Of a stretch of 64,000 nucleotides of DNA, positions 37,794-51,380 are shown piece after piece (within the stretch, counting starts at the first letter, position 1; each line of letters starts with the position of its first letter). Below the pieces are notes generated by a model, which did not search any database, was not told the DNA's origin, and saw only the letters and a list, made by a program, of their open reading frames with translations. Source of the DNA: Rusavskia elegans (lineage: Eukaryota; Ascomycota; Lecanoromycetes; Teloschistales; Teloschistaceae). The position numbers were made by a program, and so were the translations under genes. Where the stretch lies: contig SAUG01000082.1 in NCBI GenBank assembly GCA_011316305.1, forward strand, positions 124,001 through 188,000. Reading direction: 5' to 3'.

Positions 37794-39629
37794 TCTTAAC
37801 GACTTCGGAAAATAGATAAAAATCGGATTTTTATCTAACTAATATTATACGGACAACCTATAGAGGCTTTAATTAAGTTAAATACTATTTATAATATTAT
37901 ATTAGAATAATATATAAAGAAATTTAACGTCTTTTTAATTAGGAAAACGGAGCTCTACTTTATAAAAACTATTAATAAAATAAAGTTTATTAGAATTAAA
38001 TATTAAACTAAATCTTTATAGATACGAAGTAATAGATATATAGAAAGATTTATTTTCGATATTATATAAATATAAAGGGATATATATCTAGATATCCTAT
38101 AGTTTATATTATAGAATCCAGAAATCGTTTAGAAAACGATATAGATAAAAATCGAAAGCTATCTATTTAGTATATCTAAAAGATTAACCGAGATAAAAAA
38201 GATATATAATATTTTTACTCGGAAATAGTAGACTAATAAAAAAGTAACTACTATAGACGAAGTTCTATAAATTTTTAAAAAATTCCAAGACGTATTAAAG
38301 GAATCGGAAAAAGAATTACCTTTATCGGCTTATATCTAGAAATATTACGAAATTATTATAACGGACCTAGAAAAGCTAAAAGCTAGACTAAATTACGAAA
38401 TAAATAATAAATAATCGAAAGTATTATATTAATATATCGATTATAATCTTAAATAATAATATATATAATATTCTAAATTAAAAATAGAATAACCGGTATT
38501 ATTCGTCCCGAAGAAAAACAGCGACCTTAGACTTTATATCGACTTTAAGTATTTTAACGCGGTAATATAAAAAGATAAATATCTACTTTCTCTTTTAGCT
38601 AATCTAAAAAGTAAGATCGGAAGAATTAAGTTTTTTATAAAATTTAATTAAAAAAATACCTTTAACCTTTTAAAGATTAAAGTAGGAGATTAATAGAAAA
38701 CAGCGTTTAGAATAAAGTACGGACTATTCGAATACTTAGTAATACCCTTCGGATTAATAAATATACCGGCGATTTTATAACGTACTATTAATAAAGTATT
38801 ATATAACTATTTCGATATCTTCGTTATAGTCTATATAGACGATATACTAATATTCTCGGAATTAAAAAAAGAATACGAAGAATATATTTATAGAATATTA
38901 TAAAGATACCGAGAATATAACTTTAGAATTAAAGAAAAAAAATCAGAATTCTTTAAAGCCGAAGTTATATTTTTGGAATATATAATAAAGCCAGAAAGTA
39001 TTATAATAGAAGTAAATAAATTATAAATAATACGAGACTGGCTAATATCTAAAAATAAAAAAGATATTTAAAGTTTTTTAGAATTTATAGAATTCTACTA
39101 GAATATTACGAAAGGATATATATAAAAAAACAGTTCCGTTAATAGATTTATTCCGAAATAATAATACGTTTCGATAGATTCGGGTCGAAAATAAAATATT
39201 TAAATTATTTAAACGAAGTTTCGCAATAAAGGAGATACTAGAAATATTTAATTCTAACGAGTAGATTTATCTCTTTACAGATATTTTAGACCGAGCTATT
39301 AGATCGTATATTATATAAAATGGAAAACCCCTGGAATATTATTTTCAAAAATTAACGCCGGCAGAAATCAACTATATAATAATAAATAAATAAATATTAG
39401 TAATAATTATTTATCTTATATATTAGAAAACATAAACCAGTAGAACTAATAAAAGGATACTAGTCTATACGGATTATAAAAATCTCCTGTCTCTATTAGT
39501 TAATAAAGAATTTAACTAGCGATAGATAAAATAGTCTAAAGAAATTACCTATTACGATTTTAAAATAAAGTATATTAAAGGTATAGATAATACGGTTATA
39601 GACTCTTTAAACAAAAGAACGGATTACGA

Positions 39630-40121
39630 TATTATAGGGCTACCGGAGGGATTTGGTATCTCCAAGATTGGAATAGACTTATTAGTATATCTATAAACGG
39701 AGGTATAACGGGTAATTATTTAAATTAAAATAAAAATAAATTAGTTAATTACTAGAGCAATATATAGCGATAACTAATAAATTAAATACGATCTATAAAA
39801 ATATCGAATTCGGAATCTATATAGATAAATAAAATCCTTTTCTATTTAGGCTGTTTACTAATTAAAATAATTAAGATACCTTAATTTTAGATTATTTACT
39901 AACTAAAATAACTAAAACAGCCCTATTTTAGAGTATTTATTTACTAAAACCGCTAAAACTAAGGTACTTATAATATTTATCTACTAAGACTACTAAGATA
40001 TTCTTTAGTATTAACGCTAAAATTGTCCTATATATCCCTGTCTGTCGAAGCGTAATAGAAATTCCAGTACTATATTAAGTATTACCGCGTTCCTAAAAGT
40101 ACGCCGCTCGTATTTATAATA
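39630..40121 (-). repeat. 3' LTR of element C
   Basis: 492 bp, tattatagggctaccgg ... gtatttataata. Aligns with 45,831-46,269. The longer length comes from extra internal tandem units (about 39,840-40,010). Confidence 0.88.
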
Positions 40122-43100
40122 CTAGGTTTCTTTTTCAGATTTTTCGTCCCGAAAACCTATTATCCTTTCTTTTTTATAGATAAAAGGAAAAGATTATTAA
40201 CTAAAAATCGTTTTAAAAAAGTTCTATTATTAGATATCGGTATATTAACTATACGTTTTTATCGAAATTATTTTCTACTAGAAGAGTCCTATTATATTAG
40301 CGAAAGTTTCGAGAAGTATATTAGTTATATAGAATAAATTTATCTTTATAACCTTATTCCACTAGATACTACGCGTTAGCGTCGTCTTAAAGATAAATAT
40401 AAAAAATTAAAAAAAGATTTATATAAAGTATATATAAAGTAATAACGTCTGCTTCGTTAGTTAAATTATATTAAAGAAGATCAGCGTATTATAATTAATA
40501 GAAAACTATAAAATATTAAAGAATTAGAACGCGAAGATAGTACGGATTTATTTTTTTCCGTTAATCTAAATCCTTTTGTCGATATAGCTTTCGAGTAAAT
40601 TATCCTACCTAGTAATTTTAGCTAGTCGATAATTTTTTTAGCTCTTTTTAGTAGAACTATTATAGAGTTTCTTAATAGTTTACTAAGTATTTTTTAGGTT
40701 TCTAAATATTTTCTAAAATAGGGTAACCTTTTTATTTAATTAGATAGTTCTAATCTTCCTATTATAGAATCTTTTCGACTATAAAAGTATCTTTCTCTTA
40801 TATTTCGAAGTTAAATATCTATTATACTAGCGTTCCGGGGTCAGCTGGTTCTAAAAAAGATATATAGAAAACCGGGTATACTCTAGTATCTCTAAATAGA
40901 TTAAATTCGAAGTTCTAAAGTCCTTTAACCTCTTTAATTAAAAATAGTCCGATTTTAATATAGTTAAATTTCTTACTTAAAGTTCTTATTTTTTAAGTTC
41001 TTTATAAAAAGGTATATCTTATCTCTTTTCTTTAGCTAAAGTACTATTTTTCGCTTTTTATTTTAGTAATTACCCGAGGTTTCCTATATTTTTAGAATAT
41101 TTCTATAGATTCCTTTCTAAATATCGACTTTTTCGATTACTACTTCGGCTAATCTATATAGTAGTAGTTATTTAAATAGGTTCAGATTCCTTCCATTATC
41201 GGTATAAAAAGGTATTTTTTTTATTATATTTAATTCTTTTATATTAAACGCTTATTATACTATTAGTAAAAGCGAAATCTAATTATTTTAAATATTATTA
41301 ATATAGTATTTTAGGTATTATTTAAGAGTTTAGTTAGTATATTCTATCTATCTATCTATTATCGGGTAGAAAGTTATTAATATTTTTAGCTTTATATTAA
41401 GTAAAGGAATAAGAGTTTTCTAATAATTTAAAATAAAAAGCTTATTTCTATTATTTATTAATACTTCTAGTAGTCTATAGTATCGAAATAATCGATCTAG
41501 GATAATAAATCTAAGTTATTCTACTATAAAGTCTTTTCGTAATAGAATTATATAGACGTATTTTATAAATCTATCTATTATATTTAATATCGAGTCGTAT
41601 TCTATATTTATCGTCGGGTTTTTTAATTTAGGGAGTTTAATAATAAAATCTAATATAACTTTCTTCTATAGTAAATTCGGTAGTTCCTAAAATTAAATCT
41701 TTTTATAACGAGTATATATAGTATACTTGTTATACTAATAACTAAAATATTTCTTAATATATATCTCGATATATTACTTTATATTAGGAAACTGATAATA
41801 TTATTATAAAAGTTATATTATCTTTATTACGTCTAAATATCTTGATCGTATTCTAATTTAATACTTTTTAATATATTCGTCGATTTTATTATCTAGTATC
41901 TATAGTTTTCTTTTTTTAATGGAAAACTACTTCTAGTTATTTCTAAATATACGCAGTATTATATTTATCCTATACTAATTTATTTATAGTAATCTGTTTT
42001 TATTAAATTTAAGAATATTATTACTAAAAATCTCTTTTATTTTTATATAATTATTTCTTCGATTTAGAATATCTAATTTGTTTTTTATATAAAATATAGT
42101 ATATTTTAAATTTCTACTAACCGAAAAGTTTAGACTATTATATTTATCTTCTATTAAACTATTTTATTATTATAAAATATAGAAGATTTTTATAATTTAT
42201 AAATATAGTTAATTCCGGTAATTCTTTAGCGTATATTTTCTATTATTATAGTATAGCTACTATAGTTTATTGTTCTTTATTATAGATATCGTAATTTTAT
42301 TTCGCTAGCGAAAATTTTTTTAATATATATATTATTAGGTACTATTTACTATTATATTTTTATAGAAGGTATATATCTATAACTAGATCTAATAAATCCG
42401 TTTCTATTTTTAATAGTTTTATTAGATTAAATATTTTAAATACTAGATCTTTTATATATTTTTCTTTAAAGTCTTCGAATATTTACTATTTTTTTTCTTT
42501 ATAATACTATTCGATAATATCTTTTATTAAAACAATTAGAGAACGAGGGCTTTTTTAAAATAGTTTTTTATAAACTTTCGATTATAGTTTATAAACCTGA
42601 GGAAACTATGAACTTTTTTAATATTAGTTAGTATCTTTTATTTTATAATAGCTTTTAGTTTATTAGAGTCGATACGTAGTCCGTTTTACCCTATAATAAA
42701 TTCTAGAAAGTTGACTTTTTTTTTATAGAATTTATATTTTTCTGGTTTAAAATATAAATTCCTCCTTCCTAGATATTTAAAAACTTTACTAACGTATTAC
42801 TTATATTCTTTAAATATTTTAGAAAAAACCAGAATATTATCGAAGTAGACGATAATAAATCTATCTAGATATTTTCTAAATATATTATTAATTATATCCT
42901 AATAGGTTATCGAAACGTTTATAAATTTAAACGGTATAATTATATATTTATAATAATTATATTATATTCGAAAAACTATTTTCTATTTTTTTCCGACTTT
43001 TATTTATATAATATTATATATCTCTTAAAAGTTAAATTTTATAAAATATTTTACTTTAGAAAATCTATTTTAAAATTTACTAATAATTAGTAATAGATAT

Positions 43101-45830
43101 CGGTTTTTAATTATAATATCGTTTAGCTTCCGGTAATCGATTTATAAATAGAATATTCTGTCCTTTTTAGATATAAAAAGGATCGGGTATCCTGCTAGTA
43201 ATTAAGATTTTCTAATAGATCCCTTTTTTATATTTTTATCTAGGTATTTACGGAGTATTTTAACCTCCGTTATAGATAATAGATAGATAGATCTAAATAT
43301 AGGTTATTTATCTAGTTTAAATCTATTTTCGTATTTCTATAATTAATATTTAGATAGTACTTTTATAGTTATTTTTTTTTAAAATAAATTTATCTAATTT
43401 TTATATTTACCTGGATCATTTCCTAATAGATTTTCTATTAACTTTTTTTTAAATAATATAAAGTTCTCGAAAGATTTATAATTTTTCTTTTTATTTCTAT
43501 TTTATTAATCTAGCTAACTTCTACCGGTATCTAATAAATCGGACCTAAGTAATTTTTAATTATTTTTATTCGAAGCTATAAGTTCGCGTCTTATATTCTA
43601 CTTTTTATCTATCCGAAATCGCTATCTCGGTATAAACTAGATACTTTCTACGTAGGAATATTATTTAAAGCTAAATATTCTTTTCTTCTAGTCTATTACT
43701 AGATTATAATCTTTTAACTAAAGAAATCTAAATATGATTTTATAGCTAGCTATCTAAATAATATTAAATTAAAGTTTTTTTTAATACTAATTAATTATTA
43801 TTTAGAGCGGTATTATTTTTTCTATAACCTTTTTATCTCTACTTGGTATTTTATTTCTATCGATAAATATTAAATTATATAGATCCTTTTTTTTAGTTCG
43901 AAAGAATTCTTTCCTTTTAGTAAAATTCTCTAATATAAAATTTCCGGTTACGCTTAAATTAATAAATATTTTAATCTTTTATAGTCTATTATTAGTTTCG
44001 ATAATTATTTTAATTTTAAATATATATATATAGCTAGCTAAATTTAGTTATTTTTTCCAAACTATAAAGTTATACGTTTATAGTATATCTATTACTACAA
44101 GATTTTAACTTTTTTCGAGTTATTATTTATATTTTTATATTTTTTATTTTTATAATCCGCTTATAAAATATATCTATAGAATTTCTAATTAAAGATCCTA
44201 ATTCTTCTTTACTATTCCTTATAGTATTTATATCTACTATATATAATATATCCGGAATAGTTATAAATATTATATCTTCCGACTTTAATAGATATTATAA
44301 GAGCGTATTAGTATAGTTTCGATAGATATTATTTAACTTCTTCTTTTTCTAATTTATAAATCCTGTAATTATTATTATAATAGATAATCTAACTAAATAG
44401 TATATATTAATCTCTTATTATAGTATTCTTCTATTATAATATTAATTTAAAAATATCTTAATTATTAGAAATATTACTTCCTAGTTACTTTTCTAATATA
44501 TCGATAATATTATTTACTTTTTAGTCCTATTAGTCGTTCTATAGATACTCGTTATTAATATATATTTTATAAATATTCTTAAATCCTTTATAGATTACTA
44601 TAAATCTTTTTTTTACTATCTTTTTATCCTAAGAAGCTTAAAGATATAATATTTTAATATCCTCTTCTATTATAATAACCTGTCTAGAGGCTGCTCTCTA
44701 TCTAGTAGGTACTATTAATATTTATATAGAAGTATTATTTTTCGTAGCTTCCTATAATACTTTACCGTTTTCTATAAACGTAATTATTTTATTTAAACTA
44801 GTTTTCTAGAGTTTAGAACTACTATCGTCGTCCTCTAAAATTATTTACTAGTTCTTAGGAACTTTCTTTAGCGTAGCGTTAAATTATTATTATTATATTT
44901 TATTTAACTAATAATTTCTCGCGAAATGACCTGGCTTACTATAGTTATAGTATATTTTAGGATTTTTATTTCTTTTACTATCTCTAGAGATCTTCCCTTT
45001 ATATCGCTATTATATAGAATCTAGTTCTATTAATATAGATCCGTAATAGCTTTCTCCGGATTATTTTTTACTCTAGTATTATTTTCTATAGGGCCGTCTC
45101 GAGTAACGTTCCGTATTACTCCGTAGTCTACTATTATAGCGTTTCTCTATATCTCTTTTATATAGTTTATTATCGAAGTCGATAGATATTTTAATTAGAT
45201 TATCTAGTATATTATATACTCGACTATTACGTATAAATTTATTTTTTACTTACTTTTTAAGTCTTCGTCTAAATATTATATATAGGGCGTTATTATTCTA
45301 TTTAATTAGTAGTACCTATTTCTTAAATTATATAGCGTAGTTAGATACTATATTCTTCTAATAAAGGAATTAAATAAAGTATTTAGTAGTTTAGATTTTA
45401 TTAAAAATTCTAAAGATCTTATAAATAGCTTTTTTAAATTTTATAAATTATATAAAGATATATTTATTATCTTCGTTAATATCTATATATTATCGATAAA
45501 TAGGTCTTATCTAGTACTAGGCTCGTCCTCGAAAGTAGAATATAGTAAAGAGGGTTTTCTTCTTTTTAGGTATAGAATAGAACGCGAAGTATATATCTAA
45601 TTATACGAGCCAGTCTTCTAATCTATTACGATCTCTATAGTATTAATCGGGCTTATTAACTCTAATACCATAAGAATATTAGTTAGTAGAAAGAATAGTC
45701 CTATCTTTACTATCGTCTTTTATCTGGACTTCTTTTCCTTTAGGTTCGGACTGTTTAGCTATATTACTAGAGTTACTTAGAGTAGGGGTTTAATATTAAC
45801 CTGCGATAGATATTCTAAGGGTATTTAAAG

Positions 45831-46269
45831 TATTATAGGACTACCGGGAGGATCTAGTATCTTTAAAGTTAGATTAGACTTATTAGTATATCTATAAACG
45901 GAGGTATAACAGGTAATTATTTAAATTAAGATAAAAATAAATTAGTTAACGACTAGAGCAGTATATAGTAATAACTAATAAAGTAAATATAATCTATAAA
46001 AACGTCGAGTTCGGGATCTATATAGATAAATAAAATCCTTTTCTATTTAGGCTGTTTACTAACTAAGATAACTAAAGTAGCTTTATCTCAGGTTACTTAC
46101 TAACTAAAATAACTAAAATAGCTTTATCTTAAAATATTTACTTACTAAAACCTTATTTTAAGATATTTACTTAGTCCTGTATATTCCTGCCTGTTAAGGC
46201 GTAATAGAAATTCCAATACTGTACTAAATACTACCGCGTTTCTGGAAGCACGCCGCCCGTGCTCATAAT
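45831..46269 (-). repeat. 5' LTR of element C
   Basis: 439 bp, tattataggactaccgg ... gtgctcataata. Paired with 39,630-40,121. Followed by the tacga duplication and the resumption of element E. Confidence 0.88.
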
Positions 46270-47588
46270 ATACGAAGCTGCGGAGAAAATAATAAAGTCA
46301 TTTCTAAAAAGAGTTGGAAACGTATTAGAAAAGATAGAGGCTTCCGAAGAAATCGAGGAAGTAATCCGTTAAATATACGATCCCAGGACAGCGGGATATT
46401 AGAAGGTTACGAAAATACTATAAAGGATTTAAGAAAAAACTAATATACTAATACTAAAAAAGTATATAGAAGAATTTATTAAAAATTACCCAGAATATAC
46501 TATATTAAAGAAAAGTCGATAGAAACCAATCGGTAAATTCTAGCCGATATAAATCCTTAGCGTACCCTATAAGTAGATCGCGTTAGATTTTATAATAGGA
46601 CTACCGGAGTTAATCGATCCCTGTACGTAAATATTATACGATATAATAGTAATAATAGATAATAGATTTAAGAAATATATAAGATTTATACCGTATAAAA
46701 TAATAATAATAGTAAAATAACTTATATTTTTATTACTACGAATAGTTTTCTCCGAAAAAAGAATCGGAGAAAAGATTATATTAGACAGAGACAAATTATT
46801 TATCTTAAATTTAATAAAAGGATTAATACGAGCAGTAGGAGCAGAATAGACTATATCTACGTCTTTTTATCCGCAGACAGATAGTTAAATAGAAAGAATA
46901 GACCAGATATTAGAAATATACTTAAAAGTCCACTATTCGGACGAATGAAAAGACTAGATATAGTTTCTTCTAATAGTATAAATAGTAATTAACTCGTTCT
47001 ATAATAAAGATTTATAGATAATATCTAACGAACTCTTATATAGAAAGAATATACGATAAGAAATTTTTTCTGATACGAAAAACCCCGCGGTATAGACTTT
47101 TATTAATAAAATAAAGAATGACGGAGACAAAGCAAAAGCAAGAATTAAAAAAGTAAAATAAAAGATTAAGGAAAAAGTAGACAAGTTATAAAAATAATAT
47201 AATATCTAGAAAGGAGATAAAGTATTACTCTCGATAAAAAATCTAACCGATAAAAACCTGGACAGGCTATATATAGAGGCTTTCGTAGTATAAAATATAA
47301 AAGGAACGACAGCGTACTTTAAGCTTTCTATAATAGGAATCTTTCCTAAGTTCTATATCGGGCTTTTAAAAAAAGCACCTGAGAGCGTACTATTAGCCAA
47401 GGATTAGTATTACTAGAGGAAGGAAGAATACGAAGTTAAAAAAATATCGATAAAAATAAAAAGACGAACGAGTTTCTAGTTAAATAGAAAGAATTTCTAG
47501 AGGAAGAAAATACCTGGAAATCGAGAAAATACCTTAGAAGCGCCTAGAATACTCTAAAAAGATTCAGAAAAGCGTTATAAAAGGAGCC

Positions 47589-47998
47589 GTATTACGTCTA
47601 CGACTCTATAGGGGTTTTCTAGAAAATTAGCTAGGTAAGCGAGTCTAATTATCTATAGCCGCCGATAGCCGCTATAGCCGCTCCTCCTAATAAGGCTTTT
47701 AGTACGCGGCTTCCTGTCGGTCTTTATAGCTATTCTTAATATATATATCGCTCGTTACTCCTATAGATAGCTTCTCTCGTTAGTTATTAATATAATTATT
47801 AAATACGTCTCTACTATTCTCTTTTTAATTACTACGTAATAAAGATACCTCGTAATATTATAACCGTATCTCTACGGGTATATAGAATTAGTTACGATAA
47901 CCTACGCTAGGACTCTCTTACTATTTAATAGTTCGAACTACGCCTATAGCTGTAGCTAGGCTCGAGCGTAACGCCTTCTGATATACAGAGATGTTACA
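47589..47998 (+). repeat. 3' LTR of element E
   Basis: 410 bp, tattacgtctac ... gagatgttaca; the last bases keep the un-RIPed ACA terminus. Followed by gttaa. Confidence 0.9.
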
Positions 47999-48003
47999 GT
48001 TAA

Positions 48004-49985
48004 CTTCTAATCTATTAAAGATAGCAATTTTTTTATTTTCTTTTAAATAGATTCTAGATTGTATTAAATAACTAAAAATTAAAAAACGATATTAATTTTG
48101 AAATCTGAATCTAGAAACGTTTTAATTCTATTATATTCTTTTATCAATAATTCTATAAATATTAGACTGGCCGGTTCGGATCGGATTTCTATCGAACCGT
48201 CAGATATCCGACCCGATTTTAGTAATCCGACCCGGACCCGATCTGACTAAAAAATATATATAATATATAATAATTTTAATAGTTTAATAAAAGTAATATA
48301 TCTAAATAACTTATTTCCTTGAATTAGAATCTTTTTAGCTAGCGTAGTTAATTAATTAGAATTTTATTAGTAGATTTATATAAAAGTTATACTAGCTTTA
48401 TATTTATATACTAGGGCTTAGCGGTTTTAGCGAGTCGAGTCGAGTTACAATTTAAAACCGGAAATTTAGTTAGATTAGATTATATTTTAGTCTAACCCGA
48501 TTCGAATCGGGCCGAATTAGTTAATCCGGATTCGAAACTCGACCCGACGGGCAATCTAATAAATACTTTTATTAGAAAATCGTTTCTTACTTTAATCTAT
48601 TTATTCTAGGCTATTATCGTAGATATAACTAGTTTTTCGAGTTTTGTAACTAATTAGTTTTATTATAATTACCTTTATATATATTAATTATAGGCTTTTT
48701 AAAAGTTTTATTATAGTTACTATAAAAATTATTCGACTTTTAATTATTATAGCTTTAGTTTTAGTTCTAGAAGTAATTTATACTCTAATAATCTATATTT
48801 CTATATTTATAATATTTATTCGATTTATTATTCTATTTATATTTTAAGACGTTATCATTATTGTTATTAAAAATATTTTTTCTACCGATACTATTTCGAC
48901 CGCCCCGTAATCGGTTTCCTTGGTTTCTATTTTCAAAGTTTCGAAAATTTCTTTTACTATATAGAGATAGATTAGATCTTTTTTTAAAAGAATTCTATTA
49001 CTAATTTAATATCGCTTTATCTGTATTCTTCTATCGAATAGCTTGAACAATTTATTTATTATAGCTGAAGTTTTTTAAATTTCGCGCTTTGAGCGCGTCT
49101 AGTACGCTATAATTCTAGACGAATTTTTTTAAAAAAGCAAGTAGCTAGACTTCTAATAATATAAGAAAATTCTAAATTTTTAAAATTTTCTAATTTTTAT
49201 TCTAGGTTATATAAAAATATTTCGTCGTATTATTTTACGAACGAGATTTAGAATCGGTAATAAACTTTGGAAGAAAATTCATAAATTTAATCTATATACT
49301 ATTAAAGATATTTATATTAATAAAAGATTCTTTTCGTTCGAATTAACGACTTAACTTCTAACTTTCAATAAAGTTCTAGGCCAATCAAGTTTAATATATA
49401 TAGATAGATAAAACGTCGAATTTATAAAACTATTTTCTATACAATTCTATCTATTTAGTATATTTTTAAAAAATTATTTTATCGCCGTATTTCTTAGGCT
49501 TTTTTATTTTAAGCTTTAACGAAATTTATCGCGCTTGCGAAAATCTAGTAGTTAATCTAAAATAATTTTAATTAGTATCTAAAATATAAATCGAATCTAT
49601 TATATTGACAGCCTTTATTCTATAGTATATTTTTAAAAAGATTTTCTTTTTTACTAATATTTGAGCTTCTAAGATTCGAAGCTCTTTATTTTTTTAAAGT
49701 CGTCGCTATTATCTTTACTATTCTTCGAATTATTCGGGTTACTATTACTATCGAATAGCTAGCTCGAAAAAGTTTCTAAAAAAGTATTTCTATTAGAATA
49801 TCCGTTCGATTAACTATTAGACGGCTACTAACTACTAATAGACTTAACTACTAGAAACGATATAATTTTCTAGTACGCTAGCGATAAAGTTACTATAAAG
49901 TCTCGATTAGTTTTTTTAGATAGTAAAAAAAAATTGGAGTTTTTTTTAGCGGGCGTCGACGGTATAGACGGGTTATATTTATTAG
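48004..49985 (-). mobile_element. Ty3/Gypsy element G, gag region, RIP-degraded
   Basis: The minus strand resumes element G beyond element E. It reads an Arg/Gly/Asn-rich Gag tail (NRNQGNRLRGGRNSIGRKN, about 48,880-48,940, then NNNNDN) and, further right (about 49,690-49,800), an acidic Gag-like stretch (SNPNNSKNSKDNSDDFKKIK). Stops are of the RIP type. A TIR element (48,165-48,556) interrupts it. Assignment to the same element as 33,984-37,379 rests on orientation, the gttaa duplication and the order gag then pol. Confidence 0.6.
48165..48556. mobile_element. short TIR element, copy 5, TA-flanked
   Basis: 392 bp, preceded and followed by TA. Starts gactggccggttcggatcgg, ends cgacccgacgggcaatc. 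Same family as 36,269-36,625; no coding. Confidence 0.78.
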
Positions 49986-51363
49986 GTTAATTCGTAATAT
50001 CTATAATCCGCGGGTATTTAAAACGTACTATTACTTTCGATTATTCTAGCTTGTTTGAAATAGACTTATTTAAAGTACTTTACTATAGCTATAACTACTA
50101 CGAGTACTAAGAATCGACGTCGATATATTTATAGTATAAATAATATATATCGTACTAAAAACATTTAAATTAATAAATTAGAAATTTTAAAACGAAAGTA
50201 TTTTCAGAGTAGTATATATTTCTAAGCTAGACGAAAAATATATTATAGAACTAATTTATATCTTAGAAAGACTGTGGTATAGCCTAGTTATAATAGAAGG
50301 GCGAAAGCGAAAAAGAATCGAGATCCGATACGCTAGCGACGCTATAGCAATTAGGCGGCGAGTTTCGTTTCTAAACGTTCTAATTATATCTCCAAAGTCT
50401 ATATAACGCGTTTGACGTTTATAATCAAATCGCTAATAGTATCTATATTATTAGTTTCTATAAAAAAAAAACTATTACTAGCTTTTAATACGATAAAAAT
50501 TGTCGTAATATCAACGTTCGTTTTTTTCGGCTTTAAATAATATAAACTCGTAAATCTACTATCGTCGTAAAATTAAAAAACGATTTAACGATTGACTATA
50601 TAGTCGTAAATCTATAAATTTAATAATTCGTTGTTGTAGTACTTCAAACCATAAAGACGATTTAATAATAAAAGAAATATAAAATAGATTAAAGAGATTA
50701 GATCTATAGAACGTTAGGCCCTTCGTAATCTAGTAGACGAAGATTTAATCTAGTAAAATAATCGATTTAGTTCGAAAAATCTAGTCTAGAAAAGATTAGC
50801 GTTACTATAACTTTTTAAATAAATTAACGAAATCTTCGTCATTAGTTTCGGAAACTGAATTTTAGCGTTTTGTTAAAAAAGTTAATATTTCTTTTTAAAT
50901 TTAACCGATTTAGTCGATTTAGCGACTTTACGTCTATTTATAGTAATTATTGCTGATTTCCTTTAACGTATTTACTCGCAGTCGTAATTCGAAAACCAAA
51001 AACGCTGATATAGTTCTAGTTCTAATTTAATACGATTAAAAAAAAAAAGTAATATAATAAAATATATTCAAAAGGTTTTTAGATTTTATATAATCGTCGA
51101 GGTTATTACAACTGATATACGGATTAGTCGTTAATTAAATATAATATAATAAAAACTTGACAATCAAAAAAAATAAAAACAAAAAAAAAAAGATAATAAT
51201 AATATATCGATTTATATCTTTAAATTCTACCGCAGTTAAAATTATAAATATAATAATTATATAAATATTAGTTTTAGACGAAATTTGAAAATTTTTACTA
51301 AAAGTCATATAAAAATAATTAGAAAAGTAATATAAAAAGAAAGTTATTAACGTAGATATTATA
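49986..51363. other. unclassified RIP-degraded sequence
   Basis: AT-rich with CpG remnants. It contains repeat P copy 2 (50,190-50,432). No other feature recognised. Long A runs near 51,025 and 51,180. Confidence 0.45.
50190..50432. repeat. repeat P, copy 2
   Basis: Matches 30,190-30,432 in the same orientation and is better preserved (gcggcgagtttcgtttctaa, ctccaaagtctatataacgc). Possible LTR remnant of element G, unproven. Confidence 0.4.
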
Positions 51364-51380
51364 ATAATACTAATATTTTT

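Larger units (their letters stand above)
39630..46269 (-). mobile_element. full-length Ty3/Gypsy element C nested in element E
   Basis: 6,640 bp with LTRs 39,630-40,121 and 45,831-46,269 and a perfect target duplication tacga (39,625-39,629 and 46,270-46,274). Minus strand, right to left: Gag with a decayed zinc knuckle (NPKIYYNYSKPGHF, about 44,930-44,975); RT with box IVYFDNI (canonical YFDDI, about 42,845-42,875); integrase with ILDFIIKLPKLKNP, EYDSILNIIDRFIKYVYII, a third block LINNRNKLF (D to N) and EYTNQTLKQYL (about 41,290-41,700). The element is complete in layout but dead: stops throughout. Element E resumes directly after it. Confidence 0.9.
37385..47998 (+). mobile_element. Gypsy chromovirus element E (PR-RT-RH-IN-chromodomain, no gag), host of nested element C
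   Basis: Bounded by LTRs and the 5-bp duplication gttaa (37,380-37,384 and 47,999-48,003). Without nested element C it is about 3.97 kb. The plus strand encodes, with RIP stops, a linker (KKVTTIDEVL, FQDVLKESEKELP, about 38,230-38,330) and RT (PVLFVPKKNSDLRLYIDFK, FRIKYGLFEYLVIPFGL and an intact YIDDIL box at about 38,826-38,843). After the interruption it encodes integrase (ALDFIIGLP about 46,575; FYPQTDS and IERIDQILEIYLK about 46,866-46,925). A chromodomain follows (EFLVK-KEFLEEENTWKS, 47,480-47,540). A purine tract, aaaaggagcc, precedes the 3' LTR. No gag lies between the 5' LTR and the protease/RT part, as in E'. Confidence 0.85.

Noticed and set aside
46567..47184. Two minus-strand open frames at 46,567-46,794 and 46,999-47,184
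   Set aside because: They are antisense shadows of the element E integrase, which is clearly encoded on the plus strand.
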